NCBI GenBank assembly: GCA_949316235.1
Contig: OX438759.1
Coordinates: forward strand, 10,677,118-10,741,117
Length of the DNA stretch: 64,000 nt
Direction: 5' to 3'
Origin: Oegoconia quadripuncta
Lineage: Eukaryota > Arthropoda > Insecta > Lepidoptera > Autostichidae
Shown here in pieces: positions 55,399 to 64,000 of this stretch. A program made the position numbers and the translations under genes. How positions within the stretch are numbered: position 1 is the first letter of the stretch; each line of letters begins with the position of its first letter. Below the pieces are notes generated by a model. The model was not told where the DNA came from. It saw nothing but the letters and a program-made list of their open reading frames with translations, and searched no databases.

Positions 55399-55651
55399 GC
55401 CGCCTCCGTGGCTCAATGTAAACAACATTGGGTTTACTATTCGGAGGTCGCGGGTTCGATCTCCAGCGAGGTACATGTTTAAGTACTCGGTTTGGTTGGT
55501 GGTAGGGCATTTTAAATGTCCGCCTGGCTAGCTACTACCATCTTATCTAAATCTGCCGCCAAGCAGCAATGTTAATAGCTTGTTGTGTTCCGGTTGTCAA
55601 AGATAAGATAGCGGGTCACTCAAATTTGTTGAGGTTTCCGGGTCAATACTT
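55399..55651 (+). mobile_element. SINE-A, tail missing
   Basis: CGCCTCCGTGGCTCAATGTA, GTTCGATCTCCAGCGAGG, GTTTGGTTGGTGGTAGGGCA and AGATAAGATAGCGGGTCACT; it stops at GTTTCCGGGTCAATACTT. An inverted SINE-A tail lies 126 bases further on at 55778-55840. Confidence 0.85.
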
Positions 55652-55777
55652 ATAAGTTATTTTCGATGTTGATTACAAGTCCGGGTTTTGAAAGATTTTG
55701 TAACTTATTTTTCTTTATCCAATTTTGGGTATCCAGGATTCATATGTAATCTTATTTTAAAAATAATCAAGATTTAC

Positions 55778-55840
55778 TTTTTTTTTATGCACAACGGTTC
55801 GTACTTGACCTCAATCACACCTGATGTTAAGTGAAGATGA
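55778..55840 (-). mobile_element. SINE-A tail only, inverted
   Basis: TTTTTTTTTATGCACAACGG, TTGACCTCAATCACACCTGA and TGTTAAGTGAAGATGAA. The same head-plus, tail-minus arrangement as in the block at 27700-28309. Confidence 0.75.
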
Positions 55841-56687
55841 AATACTTCATTCAAAAGCTCATATGCAATCAAAAAGGTACAACGTTTTGGAGCGTAAGCG
55901 AAAAAAATGGCAGATGAAAGCGTTCATATGCATTTTCTGTAACATTATTACTAAACTTACCTTTCAAATTCATTATTCATTATACCGTATTCAAATGCAT
56001 CAAGCCATTGAGGTTACAGAATGCGTCAAAGGAACAGACATGCATACATACATTAAAAAACCTTAACCCACCCTAATTCGCAGTTGGGGTGAATTGGCCA
56101 TTAATCTGCTTGCGACTTCTGTTCCAAGACCAATAATTGTTGTTCAAAACATCAAGTGAGTTCGTCTTATAGTAGGGCCAAATCATTCAAACCTGAATAT
56201 ACTATAACTAACAAGGTCACTGTAAAAGTCAACGGAGCGAAACAGTTTAGGAAGTTCTCATCTAATCTTGCCGAGCGGAACCAAGCGGCTGACCTAGTCA
56301 AAGGCTCTTTGATAACACTTGCTGTTGACGAATCGCAAACTTAATTTGAATAAATCAAGTTACAGTCAAACTAATAAGTTCCTATCTTGTTTGTATATTC
56401 AGATAGCATTAATGGTTACGGCTTTTAGAACGCTTCGAAATTTACCACGTATATTTTGAAGGTAGTTTATTAGTTATCTATATTTATTATCTCTATCTTG
56501 TAAGATTGCCATATCATCAGTTTATCACTGACTAACCTAATAATAATAATAGTCATTTTTTTTTATTTCAGATTTAAAATCCATTTTTGTTAGTGTACAG
56601 TTTGATTAGCCCTAATAGCATGTTTCAGAAAAATTTGTTTTAGCATGGTTTGCCAATCCTTCTGACCATACTCTACCACTAGAATTA
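55841..56687. other. No recognised gene
   Basis: Open frames at 55824-56066 and 56156-56344 have no known domain; the first begins inside the SINE tail. The rest is AT-rich. Confidence 0.35.
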
Positions 56688-56790
56688 TCAAAGTCAAAGC
56701 CAAAAATGCTTTAGTTTTTTTAGCTGCTGCTTGTTCAAAAAGCAATTTTTCCTTGAGAAGAACAAGCAAGAAACTCGAGGGGTTGCTCTT
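56688..56790 (-). mobile_element. LINE 3' UTR fragment (AAGAAACTC type)
   Basis: Plus words ATCAAAGTCAAAGCCAAAAA, GCTTGTTCAAAAAGCAA, CCTTGAGAAGAACAAGCAAG and AAACTCGAGGGGTTGCTCTT. From memory this order belongs to a common lepidopteran LINE end lying on the minus strand. Confidence 0.5.
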
Positions 56791-58744
56791 TTAAAAACAG
56801 GTTTTCATATTTCATTATTAATTGTGAAAAGATCTGGCATGCGACCGAGCTGGTTATGTCCAGGGATGATTTACATCTAAATAGTCGGATATTTTATAAT
56901 ATGATTTCTAAATAAGTTTCTGTTTTATAGTATCTTCAAATTTATTGAAAAGAAGATTTTCTACATCAACAGGAACGGCTATTATGCTGCTATGTGGAAA
57001 TAATAACATACTGGTATACAAAATATGTTAGTGTATTCTTTACTCGTGATCTACAAAATATTTGATTTATGATTTATAAAAAGAAAGATACATACTTAAA
57101 AGATTATCTCCGAAGGCGTATCTTACCTAACGTTGACATGAGGACATGAAAGGGTGTTTATACCTATTTAAATATTAAAAGTAATGTAATGACCCACCTA
57201 GAAAGCGAAAGTAGATATAGTACATTGTCTTGTACTTATTTTTATCGCAATATTAATTTTTATTTTCTGGTTTGTTTGGAATTGATGTCTAATCAGAAGG
57301 TAAACAACTGAATGCAGTCATGGATAGCGCCGTGTGTCATGCATCGTCACCAAAATCCTGCTATAGCTATACCAGCATAGTGACTGCAACTCCTTGCATG
57401 AATAACGAAACATATTTTATCTTCAGACGAAGCAGTGGATTTCTTTCTATATATTTATTGATATGACGTGATGCTCAAAAGCAATAATGGATCAAGGTAT
57501 GCTATTCGTTAGATACATGATTTTAAAACGAGCAGGAAAAATCTTTACGCAGATGTTAAATCTTATAATACAAGAGACCATTACACCAATTAGACAAATG
57601 TTTGCATGACCGCTTTGGACGTTATTATTACATAAACACTTATCTGACAGAACTTTGTTTGAAGACGTCCCCTACTAGATTCCTCAGTGGTATTAGAAAA
57701 TCACAATTTTTAAAAGATTTCAAATCAATTAGCAGAATCTATCTATAGGCATCTTTCCTGACACGCCATTCTTTCCGATTTGTTAATATATTTTCAATCG
57801 ACTTCTGAGATCAAATATACTAAAATTTATAGCATTTACTTCAACGTTTCTTTTTATATTCAGCAGAATTGACAATCAAACAAACCGGGTGGTTGGTTTT
57901 AATAATATTAAAAGAATAATGTAAGAATGTCAGTTTTAATTTAATATTAATAGACAGACAGTATGTCAATGCTACTACCACTACGGACATGGAAATGATC
58001 TGTGTGAAGAGAAGCGGGCTACGCGGCGCGCAAGAAACCCGAGGGATAATTGGTCGGTTATCACGGTCGGTTACTTAAAAAAAAATACAATTTTTATAAT
58101 TACATGTTATTAAAACTGCAATATACAATGTTTCTCGAATGTCGTCCAATGACTTTTGGTGACCCTGCTGTTCGCATCTGGATATAGCAGCCTCCAGACC
58201 ATCCCCTTTCTTAGTAAAAAATATCTTCAAACTACCGCTTATAGAGTTCACAAATATTTATGGTATGAATGTCACTCTGACAAAGCTTTAATTAAATATT
58301 TAAACATAAATTATCAATCTATATTTCAGAAATAATTTAGACAAAGTGTTCTTTTGCCGATTTAGACATTAAAGAATGTTCAATTTTATGTCACACGTAA
58401 TAGAGAAGGTATTCGTAGCATAACTTATACAATAGAAACTATAGTGTATTCAAAATACATTGATTATTATCAGACACAAACATAAATCTCATTTGTAAAT
58501 GGACAGTATTAATGTAATGTAGATTGTATTGATAGGATTGTTTGAGAGTAGACTATATAGTAACGGTAAATCTTTATAAATGTCTACTTTGAAGGTCATA
58601 ACTAAGTAAATAACCGAAGCTAAGCATTACTTCCCTTTATTTCTTGGTTACGGTACTACCCCTCAATTACCATTGTAAGTAATTAAATTTAAGTTATTAT
58701 CGCATAAACAGAAGCATTCTCATCTCTCCTGAGATGTATTGTAA
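56791..58744. other. No recognised feature
   Basis: Nearly 2 kb of AT-rich sequence in which I find no gene, no repeat match to the rest of the window, and no notable inverted repeat. Confidence 0.4.
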
Positions 58745-58774
58745 AATTGTAAAAGGCTCCTGCCTTTTACAATT
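58745..58774. other. Perfect 13-bp hairpin
   Basis: AATTGTAAAAGGC and GCCTTTTACAATT pair perfectly around the loop TCCT. No U-run or transcript context indicates a function. Confidence 0.6.
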
Positions 58775-58866
58775 GCTGTGATAATAATAATTTTTGATAC
58801 TTACACCAAGTGTCTAGTCCTAAATTAGGCAAAGCCATTACAGACACTAGATAACGAATAAGCTAA

Positions 58867-59224
58867 TACCGGATGAGTTCTTTACCGTTAGGAAAAAATA
58901 GGGCATATTAGATAAGTGAAATAGATTTTTTTCTTTAAACCAAAATAAAGCGTTGTGTCATTTGAAGGTAGTGTTTGTGCCTATTCGACATAATTACATC
59001 ACGAAATAAAATAAATAAAAAAAAACTTGGAGAAAATATGACTTCCAAATAAATTTCGCATGAACCCTGCGAATCCCGCCAGTCGCATATCAATCCCCAG
59101 CTGGCGCGTGGTTCGATAATAGTTTTGAAAAAAAAAATTAAACTACCTATTTATGCCAATAACTTCTATTTCACTTACCTAATATTCCCCATTTTTTCCA
59201 TACAGTAAACAAGCTCATCCGGTA
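58867..59224. mobile_element. MITE-F, complete reference copy
   Basis: A 358-bp element with TACCGGATGAG at the left end and CTCATCCGGTA at the right. Imperfect inverted arms extend about 57 bases (GGCATATTAGATAAGTGAAA mirrored by TTTCACTTACCTAATATTCC). TAA stands directly outside both ends (58864-58866 and 59225-59227), as expected for a PIF/Harbinger-type TWA duplication. No coding capacity. Confidence 0.85.
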
Positions 59225-59227
59225 TAA

Positions 59228-59535
59228 GCATCCATAACTCGGGAAAAAATATTCATATTAATCACGTAGATACGAGTATTTAACAGATCCGAACTCACTA
59301 CATACTATACACACTCTCTGTAGACAGATAAGTGTTTATATCGATTACTTAGAGTATTTCTATACAATAAATATGTCGCAGATAGCGATAAATTAGCGAT
59401 AGAATTCATTATTCAAGCGGTCGGCTGACTATTATAATACGCGGTTTGCTGTGGGAACTAAACTTGGTGGCGCTGGTAAAGCCGGAAACGGCGCCGTGAC
59501 GACATTAACGGTAATATAGGGTCTGCACATCGAAG
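59228..59535. other. Possible promoter-proximal region
   Basis: The last 80 bases (TTGGTGGCGCTGGTAAAGCC, GGAAACGGCGCCGTGACGAC) are GC-rich and precede the candidate exon at 59536, as a 5' UTR could. No TATA or initiator motif can be assigned with confidence. Confidence 0.25.
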
Positions 59536-59644
59536 ATGACAGACACTTTGCTACCAGCCGTCGAAGGAGTCGGAGCTCCACTGAACACATCACCGACTGT
59601 GAGTGTTTTGATTACCAACTATCAACGACGCGTGGAAGAATCCG
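59536..59644 (+). CDS. Candidate first coding exon, unidentified
   Basis: ATG at 59536 in the context GAAGATGA opens MTDTLLPAVEGVGAPLNTSP, then TVSVLITNYQRRVEESG. The frame reaches TCCG|GTGAGTC at 59645, a strong splice donor, giving a 109-base exon in phase 1. Third positions are mixed and the piece is GC-richer than the surroundings, unlike the translated repeats. I do not recognise the protein. Frame beyond the donor soon loses protein character and stops at 59757. This is the best host-gene candidate in the window. Confidence 0.4.
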
Positions 59645-59650
59645 GTGAGT

Positions 59651-60299
59651 CGTTAGCTAATAAGAAGTTGATCATGGGATTTGAGCAAGGAGGAATTGAA
59701 GAACAGGTCCGGTTGAATTCCACAGACTGCACGCGGGGGCCAAGTTGTATGGCATGAGGGGCGTGCAAATGTTTTCTATTCAACAGAAAGCATATCAGGT
59801 TTCATGGTCATAATCGAATGTGAATACGTTGTCGATTTCCTATAGTAGCTTGCAATAGTATCGCCTTTGCCCGAGCCACCCTTTACCATGCGACTGGCAA
59901 CGTCCCGGTCGCTAGCAACGCCCACACCCCACAGCGCCCATCTCCAACAAATATAATAGTAAACTACATTTTGTACGAACTTATAAAGACATCAATGTAT
60001 CATTTCAATAAACTATACAACAGTTACCGCATTTGCATTGCCGTAGAATGGAATCACGTAAAATATGATTTCGTCGAACGTGTCTTGGATCCGCAAAAAT
60101 AGGGAATGTACAAGTGAATGTATCCAGCACCTGGAAGTGAAGTGCTCCTGCAGTCACGTCTAGGCAGCCAATACAACTTGCGGTAACGATTTCAAACGAA
60201 AATGCTACAGCTTGAACAATGTATAACATGCCTGTTACAAAGTATTACTGCTATAATTTGCAGCCACTCGACCTATTTAAAGTGGTTGTATTATACAAT
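59651..60299. other. No recognised gene
   Basis: A GC-rich patch lies at about 59865-59945 (GCGACTGGCAACGTCCCGGT). If 59536 is a first exon, this would be the start of its first intron. No repeat match. Confidence 0.35.
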
Positions 60300-60735
60300 A
60301 CTTTAACTCGTTTTAAGGGTTCCGCACCTCAAAAGGAAAAATGGAACCATTTTAGGATGACTTCGTTACCAGTATGTCTGTCAAGACACTTTGTATCAGG
60401 AACAGAAGGAGCTATCAAGTTGAAATTAATACCAAATAACAATGAAGGTCTACGACCCCGTCAAAAATCAAGCTTCTAAGTGAACGCAATCGCAATTTTG
60501 ACAGTTGCTAATAACTCAACACCTACAGGATACTTCCCGTTGCACTAGAATTATGAAATTTGACAAGAAGCAAGGTCTGACAGCAATTGTAGTTATGTCA
60601 TATAAAAGTAATTATTTCTTTGTCATTGATAACTTACATTTCGAGACTCAATTCCTGTGGACGAACTATCTACATACAAGTTTCTATGAAACCCTCGGTG
60701 CCCAAGTCAGACTCGTACTTTAATTTTTTTTTTGG
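60300..60735 (+). repeat. Dispersed lepidopteran repeat (GGGTTCCG ... CCCTCGGTG)
   Basis: Begins TTTTAAGGGTTCCGCACCTC and AAAAGGAAAAATGGAACC, includes CCAGTATGTCTGTCAAGAC, and ends AAACCCTCGGTGCCCAAGTC plus AGACTCGTACTTT. From memory the frame AGGGTTCCGTACC ... ACCCTCGGTG....GTC.GACTCGCACTT is a very abundant lepidopteran repeat. The frames 60219-60479 and 60505-60723 are its translation. Confidence 0.65.
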
Positions 60736-61124
60736 AATTCGTAAGCCCAGTTTCTTCTTTACTTATATTTAATCTAGAAGCGAACAAAAAAATATTCGAA
60801 GAACAATGATTAACCTACATTTCGTAAAAGAACATGAAAATTGCTAATTAAATATTAATATTAATTAATAAAAGCTAGTTAATAGCTTAGTTTGAAATGA
60901 AGCCAGCTTTTCGCAGGTAAATAAATCTACGGTTCAATAAAGAAAGAATTTTTAAACCTTACATTCTTCCACATTTACCTATTACTTAAGAGGGTTATTC
61001 CAGTTTGATCATATTTTTCTTGTCACATTATTATCCTTCCGTATACTAATTCCATTTTAGTCACAGTTGTTATAAAACAGCTTACACCAGCTGCTCTTCC
61101 TGAATAGCTGTTTGTTATTTCTAC
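60736..61124. other. No recognised feature
   Basis: AT-rich; no repeat or frame. Confidence 0.4.
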
Positions 61125-61315
61125 CAACAACGACACCAGGGAGATAGAGACAGTACTACTTTAAAACTGGTTTTAGTTTAGTTTAGTTTGTTTTGTTTTG
61201 CTTTGCTTTGCTTTGTGTTGTTTTGTTTTGTTTTATTTTGTTTTGCTTTGCTTTGTTTTGGTTTGATTTGGTTTGGTTTAGTTTAGATTAGTTGGTGTAC
61301 ATCCGAATCGACACC
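61125..61315. mobile_element. MITE half with TTTTG/CTTTG expansion
   Basis: Reverse-oriented partner of 16333-16478: CCAGGGAGATAGAGACAGTA, CTACTTTAAAACTGGTTTTA, then TTAGTTGGTGTACATCCGAA and TCGACACC. Between them the arm stretch TTTAGTTTAGTTT has grown into about 100 bases of TTTTG/CTTTG-like repeats (61175-61285). The opposite terminal arm is missing. Confidence 0.72.
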
Positions 61316-61720
61316 ATTAGCTAATTAAATATTAAAGAATTATAAAGGCGTAACCTTAATTCATGATCATTTTATTGCCTATTAATTATTATCACATTGT
61401 ACTCAAGGCATTCTCGAAACAATTAGCTTTAGAAAATTTACCTTTGAACAGGATTGTTCGTAAGTGTTAATTGAAAACTTGACAGTGAAATTGTGTTTGG
61501 AATAGATTCTAACCACATTGTTTAGTTTTGTTAAAACAAGAAGTCTTAAGAGTCATTGTCGTTATTCAAATAGGAGAATACAAGTTCATCATCATCAATC
61601 AGAATCATTCAAGAATCATTTGCCGATTCTCTTTCTGTCAACTAAGTAAACAGAATGTAAAAAGGTTTCGGCAGGACAGGATTCGGAAGACTGCATAACG
61701 CCTTCTAATCCAAAAATCTA
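61316..61720. other. No recognised feature
   Basis: No frame or repeat match; a short TCATCATCATCAATCAGAAT run lies near 61590. Confidence 0.4.
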
Positions 61721-62026
61721 ACCGCCTCCGTGGCTCTATGTAAACAGCATTGGGTTTACGTCGAACATTGGGTCGATCCCCAGCGGGGTACATGTTTTAA
61801 GTACTCGGTTTGGTTGGTGGTTGGGCATTTTAAATGTCCCTCTGGCTAGCTACCACTATCTTATCTGAATCTGCCGCCAAGCAGCATTGTTAATAGCATT
61901 GTAGAGTTCCGATTGTCAGAGATAAAATAGCAAGTCCCTCAAATACGCTGGAATTTCCAGATCAGTACGCTTTTACCTTAGGCTTTATCTTCACTTAACA
62001 TCAGGTGTGATTGAGGTCAAGTGCTA
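61721..62026 (+). mobile_element. SINE-A, poly-A tail lost
   Basis: ACCGCCTCCGTGGCTCTATG, box B GGGTCGATCCCCAGC, GTTTGGTTGGTGGTTGGGCA, AGAGATAAAATAGCAAGTCC, CTTAACATCAGGTGTGATTG and GAGGTCAAGTGCTA. The CCGTTGTGCATAAAA end is missing, and a LINE remnant begins shortly after. Confidence 0.85.
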
Positions 62027-62077
62027 AAATACCTCAGTGCTTGAAGACGAAAGACATTGATTTTGGTTACTAGTAGT

Positions 62078-62292
62078 ACTGAAAGTTGGTCTCTAACTAT
62101 GGGCCTCATAAAAAACCTCAAAATCACGCAACAAGCTATGAAGAGAGCGATGCTCGGCGTTTCACTACGTGATCGACTCATGCACGAAAGGAGAAATCCG
62201 TAGAGGAACGAAGGTATCTGATTAGCAAGTGGATGTGGCTGTGGGCATGGTCCATAGCCCGAAGAACTGATGGCCGCTGGAAAATGGATAAT
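62078..62292 (+). pseudogene. LINE reverse transcriptase C-terminal remnant
   Basis: First frame: TESWSLTMGLIKNLKITQQA, MKRAMLGVSLRDRLMHERRN, then a stop. A second frame continues KWMWLWAWSIARRTDGRWK. The order ERAMLG.SLRDR and W.W.GHIARR.DGRWG..VLEW is a known LINE C-terminus. The piece VLEWRPRTGKRSVGRP that should follow is present in opposite orientation at 63103-63400. The 94-codon minus frame is a shadow. Confidence 0.8.
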
Positions 62293-62344
62293 TAGTACCA
62301 AATAACCTTTAGATTTATAAAATTAAAAATAGCTATAAGACACA

Positions 62345-62632
62345 CAGTGCTGTGTGGTTTCGGCACTCAAATAGAATAGAACCAAACCCGTGGGTGTCGT
62401 AAAAGGCGACTAAGGGACTTTCGACCAAAAACATCCATAGATTTGCACGTTTCAACGGCGATGGGCTCACCCCCTGTCACGTGTGCATTTCTGTATTTTT
62501 CTTAAGTTGAACCGTGGATATTGTTACAATCATTAAACTCTTAATGTTTGGAACACCCAAACACTATTGTTTGGGATATCTATGACCACCCCATTTGGGA
62601 TAAAGGTCATAACATTATGTATGTATGTATAA
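62345..62632 (+). mobile_element. D-repeat, full length
   Basis: Best D-repeat copy: CAGTGCTGTGTGGTTTCGGC, GTGGGTGTCGTAAAAGGCGA, GCACGTTTCAACGGCGATGG, CCCCCTGTCACGTGTGCATT, CTCTTAATGTTTGGAACACC, GGGATATCTATGACCACCCC and ACATTATGTATGTATGTAT. The last 18 bases equal the end of the LINE inserted at 52187-52328. Confidence 0.88.
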
Positions 62633-62690
62633 GACACACAACCTTCATCACAAATTAAGGAGTAATCAGTCGTATTCTACATACATAAAC

Positions 62691-63070
62691 GTGTTCCAAA
62701 CATTAAAAAGTCTATACTTGTGTATATATCCATGATTCACCTTCCGAAAAATACCAGTGAACATACATACACATAGCCAAGGAATGGAACTCCCTTCCGG
62801 CGTCAGTCTTTCCTGAATCCTACAACCTTGGGATCTTCAAGAGCAGAATGAATAGGCATTTATTGGGATCGCGCGCTACATTTTCGACCACATTGTCACT
62901 TTCCATCTGGTGGGATTATGATCAAACGCGAATCCAATAAATCATAAAAAAAAATACACCGCGGTTAAAACGTGTAAGTCTGTGGATGTTGATGGTGTAT
63001 GTCCCTTCGTCACCTTTTATGACACCCATACGGAAAGAGATGAGATGGTTCAATTCTTTTTCCGTGCCAA
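62691..63070 (-). mobile_element. D-repeat, inverted, split by a LINE
   Basis: Two pieces, 62691-62772 (GTGTTCCAAACATTAAAAAG, GATTCACCTTCCGAAAAATA) and 62954-63070 (AAAACGTGTAAGTCTGTGGA, TGTCCCTTCGTCACCTTTTA, TGACACCCATACGG). It faces the plus-strand D-repeat 60 bases to the left. Confidence 0.8.
62773..62953 (+). pseudogene. Young 5'-truncated LINE insertion
   Basis: A 181-bp insert flanked by ATACAC (62767-62772 and 62954-62959). One open frame covers 62773-62940: IAKEWNSLPASVFPESYNLG, IFKSRMNRHLLGSR, stop, then ATCAT and nine A residues. W.SLP..VFP..YNL..FK...NR.L is the typical end of CR1/Jockey-like LINE proteins. The intact frame and clean duplication point to a recent insertion. Confidence 0.85.
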
Positions 63071-63102
63071 AAATAACACGGTACCTAACTGTAAGGACTC
63101 TT

Positions 63103-63400
63103 CATCATCATATCAGCCACAGGACGTCTACTGCATAACATAGGCCTCCCCCATAGAACTCCAAAATAACCGGTTGGAATTGACTATTTTAAGTGTACTC
63201 TGTGTACCTACAAAATAAAGCATTTTTGACTTGACTTGACTTGGAAGCGGCCTGTATCCAGCGACGTTCCGCAACCTCTATCAGGTCGTCTACCCACGTT
63301 TGTTGTGAGTGGACGTCCTACGCTGCGTTTGCCAGTACGTGGTCTCCACTCGAGAACTTTAATGCCCCACCGGCCAACAGTTCTTCGAGCATTATCACAA
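63103..63400 (-). mobile_element. LINE C-terminus and 3' end, with nested tail
   Basis: Minus-strand reading gives RWGIKVLEWRPRTGKRSVGR followed by degraded sequence, then the 3' end CATATCAGCCACAGGACGTC (plus-strand words) shared with 43008-43172. The piece is interrupted at 63180-63240. The two overlapping frames at 63208-63457 are readings of this LINE. Confidence 0.78.
63180..63240 (+). mobile_element. 61-bp LINE tail inserted in another LINE
   Basis: TTGACTATTTTAAGTGTACT, CTGTGTACCTACAAAATAAA and GCATTTTTGACTTGACTTGA. It is flanked by TTGGAA (63174-63179 and 63241-63246). The uninterrupted sequence GATTGGAAGCGGCCTG is seen at 43076-43091. Confidence 0.85.
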
Positions 63401-64000
63401 TTTAAAGTACATACACGCTTACATTTCATGAGTACAAACAAAGAGGTCTTAATATAAAAACTGTGACGTCCCTTAGAGCATAGCTATACACATATATAGG
63501 CTGTTATACCAATATAATCAATTTTATAATATAATGCTAGTTATTAACAGTAATATAATATAAACAGTAAAGTAAAGTAATATTGTGAAACTTAGTTTAG
63601 ATATATTCAAGTTTTGGTGTAAAATTAAACCAATTTTGTACTACTGTCTATATCTTCAAAATAGTAACCTGTGGATAACGTTGCTGGTTGTACAATGATC
63701 CACATCATTTTGTAAAACTAGATTAAGTATATAAATTGTGCAGCTGTTTGTTATCCTTAATAAAATAAAATAAAATAAAATAAAATAAATGAGTCAATAA
63801 ATAAATTGTGATACATAATTTCAATATTCTTTCCGTCTTATTGTTAAATAATTGCCATGTTATTGCCAACAATAGACCGATGTCGACTGTTGATGTGATG
63901 ATGTAAGACTTGTTCTTCGTTAAATACTTTGATTCTGACTAACTATGGCAATCTTTTGACTGAAAAAGATATGAGAAGTGTTGTGGATTTTCTCAATTTA
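63401..64000. other. No recognised gene; (TAAAA)n microsatellite
   Basis: Six TAAAA units at 63761-63790 may be a retroelement tail, as CTTAATAAAATAAAA resembles a LINE end. No frame or further repeat. Confidence 0.45.

Noticed and set aside
62017..62301. 94-codon minus frame
   Set aside because: Plus-strand reading gives a known LINE C-terminus; the minus frame is its shadow.

Overview
The window is AT-rich eukaryotic nuclear DNA, almost certainly from a moth or butterfly (Lepidoptera). It has no bacterial-style gene packing and no long open frame. It is full of repeat types I know from lepidopteran genomes: tRNA-derived SINEs, 5'-truncated LINE tails, MITEs, and elements beginning A|TC and ending CTAG|T. 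I found no complete host gene. The longest open frame (162 codons) is a shadow of a LINE remnant. Three short GC-richer spots look like possible first exons (53040-53255, 59536-59644, 30091-30148), all at low confidence.

Family names used here are local labels. SINE-A is a tRNA-headed SINE of about 320 bp with a long poly-A tail (12 or more full or partial copies). SINE-B and SINE-C are two related tRNA-headed SINEs with AT-rich tails. D-repeat is a roughly 280 bp element ending in an (ATGT)n tail. Hel-E is a Helitron-like element with A|TC...CTAG|T ends. MITE-F is a 358 bp TAA-flanked element. Families are defined by comparing copies inside the window; external names would need a database search.

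Layout. 1-9 kb: two TTAA-flanked inverted-repeat elements (1549-1628, 7822-8084), a long-TIR element (749-1027), a degenerate SINE-A and a 20-bp minisatellite. 9-18 kb: a triple palindrome, a 108-bp AT-rich tandem repeat split by a SINE-A, a Hel-E copy, D-repeat and SINE-B copies, two minisatellites, two MITEs and a LINE C-terminal remnant. 18-31 kb: LINE remnants, SINEs and a rearranged block (27700-28509) in which SINE-A pieces and a Ty1/copia-like leader/gag fragment form a broken inverted repeat. 31-42 kb: a Jockey/R1-type endonuclease fragment, a Hel-E inserted in a D-repeat with a recognisable empty site, SINEs, and an intact-ended hAT-type MITE with an 8-bp target duplication. 42-54 kb: more LINE tails, D-repeats and Hel-E relatives, and a MITE-F carrying a LINE insertion with a 10-bp target duplication. 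54-64 kb: a complete MITE-F, a possible first exon, and a final 1.3-kb nest where D-repeats face each other and two young LINE pieces sit inside older repeats.

The elements interact as host and parasite rather than as a pathway. LINE ends resemble the D-repeat end, which suggests LINE-driven mobilisation, and several insertions can be ordered in time by nesting. The absence of genes fits an intergenic region, a very long intron, or repeat-dense chromatin such as a W chromosome; the sequence alone does not decide.
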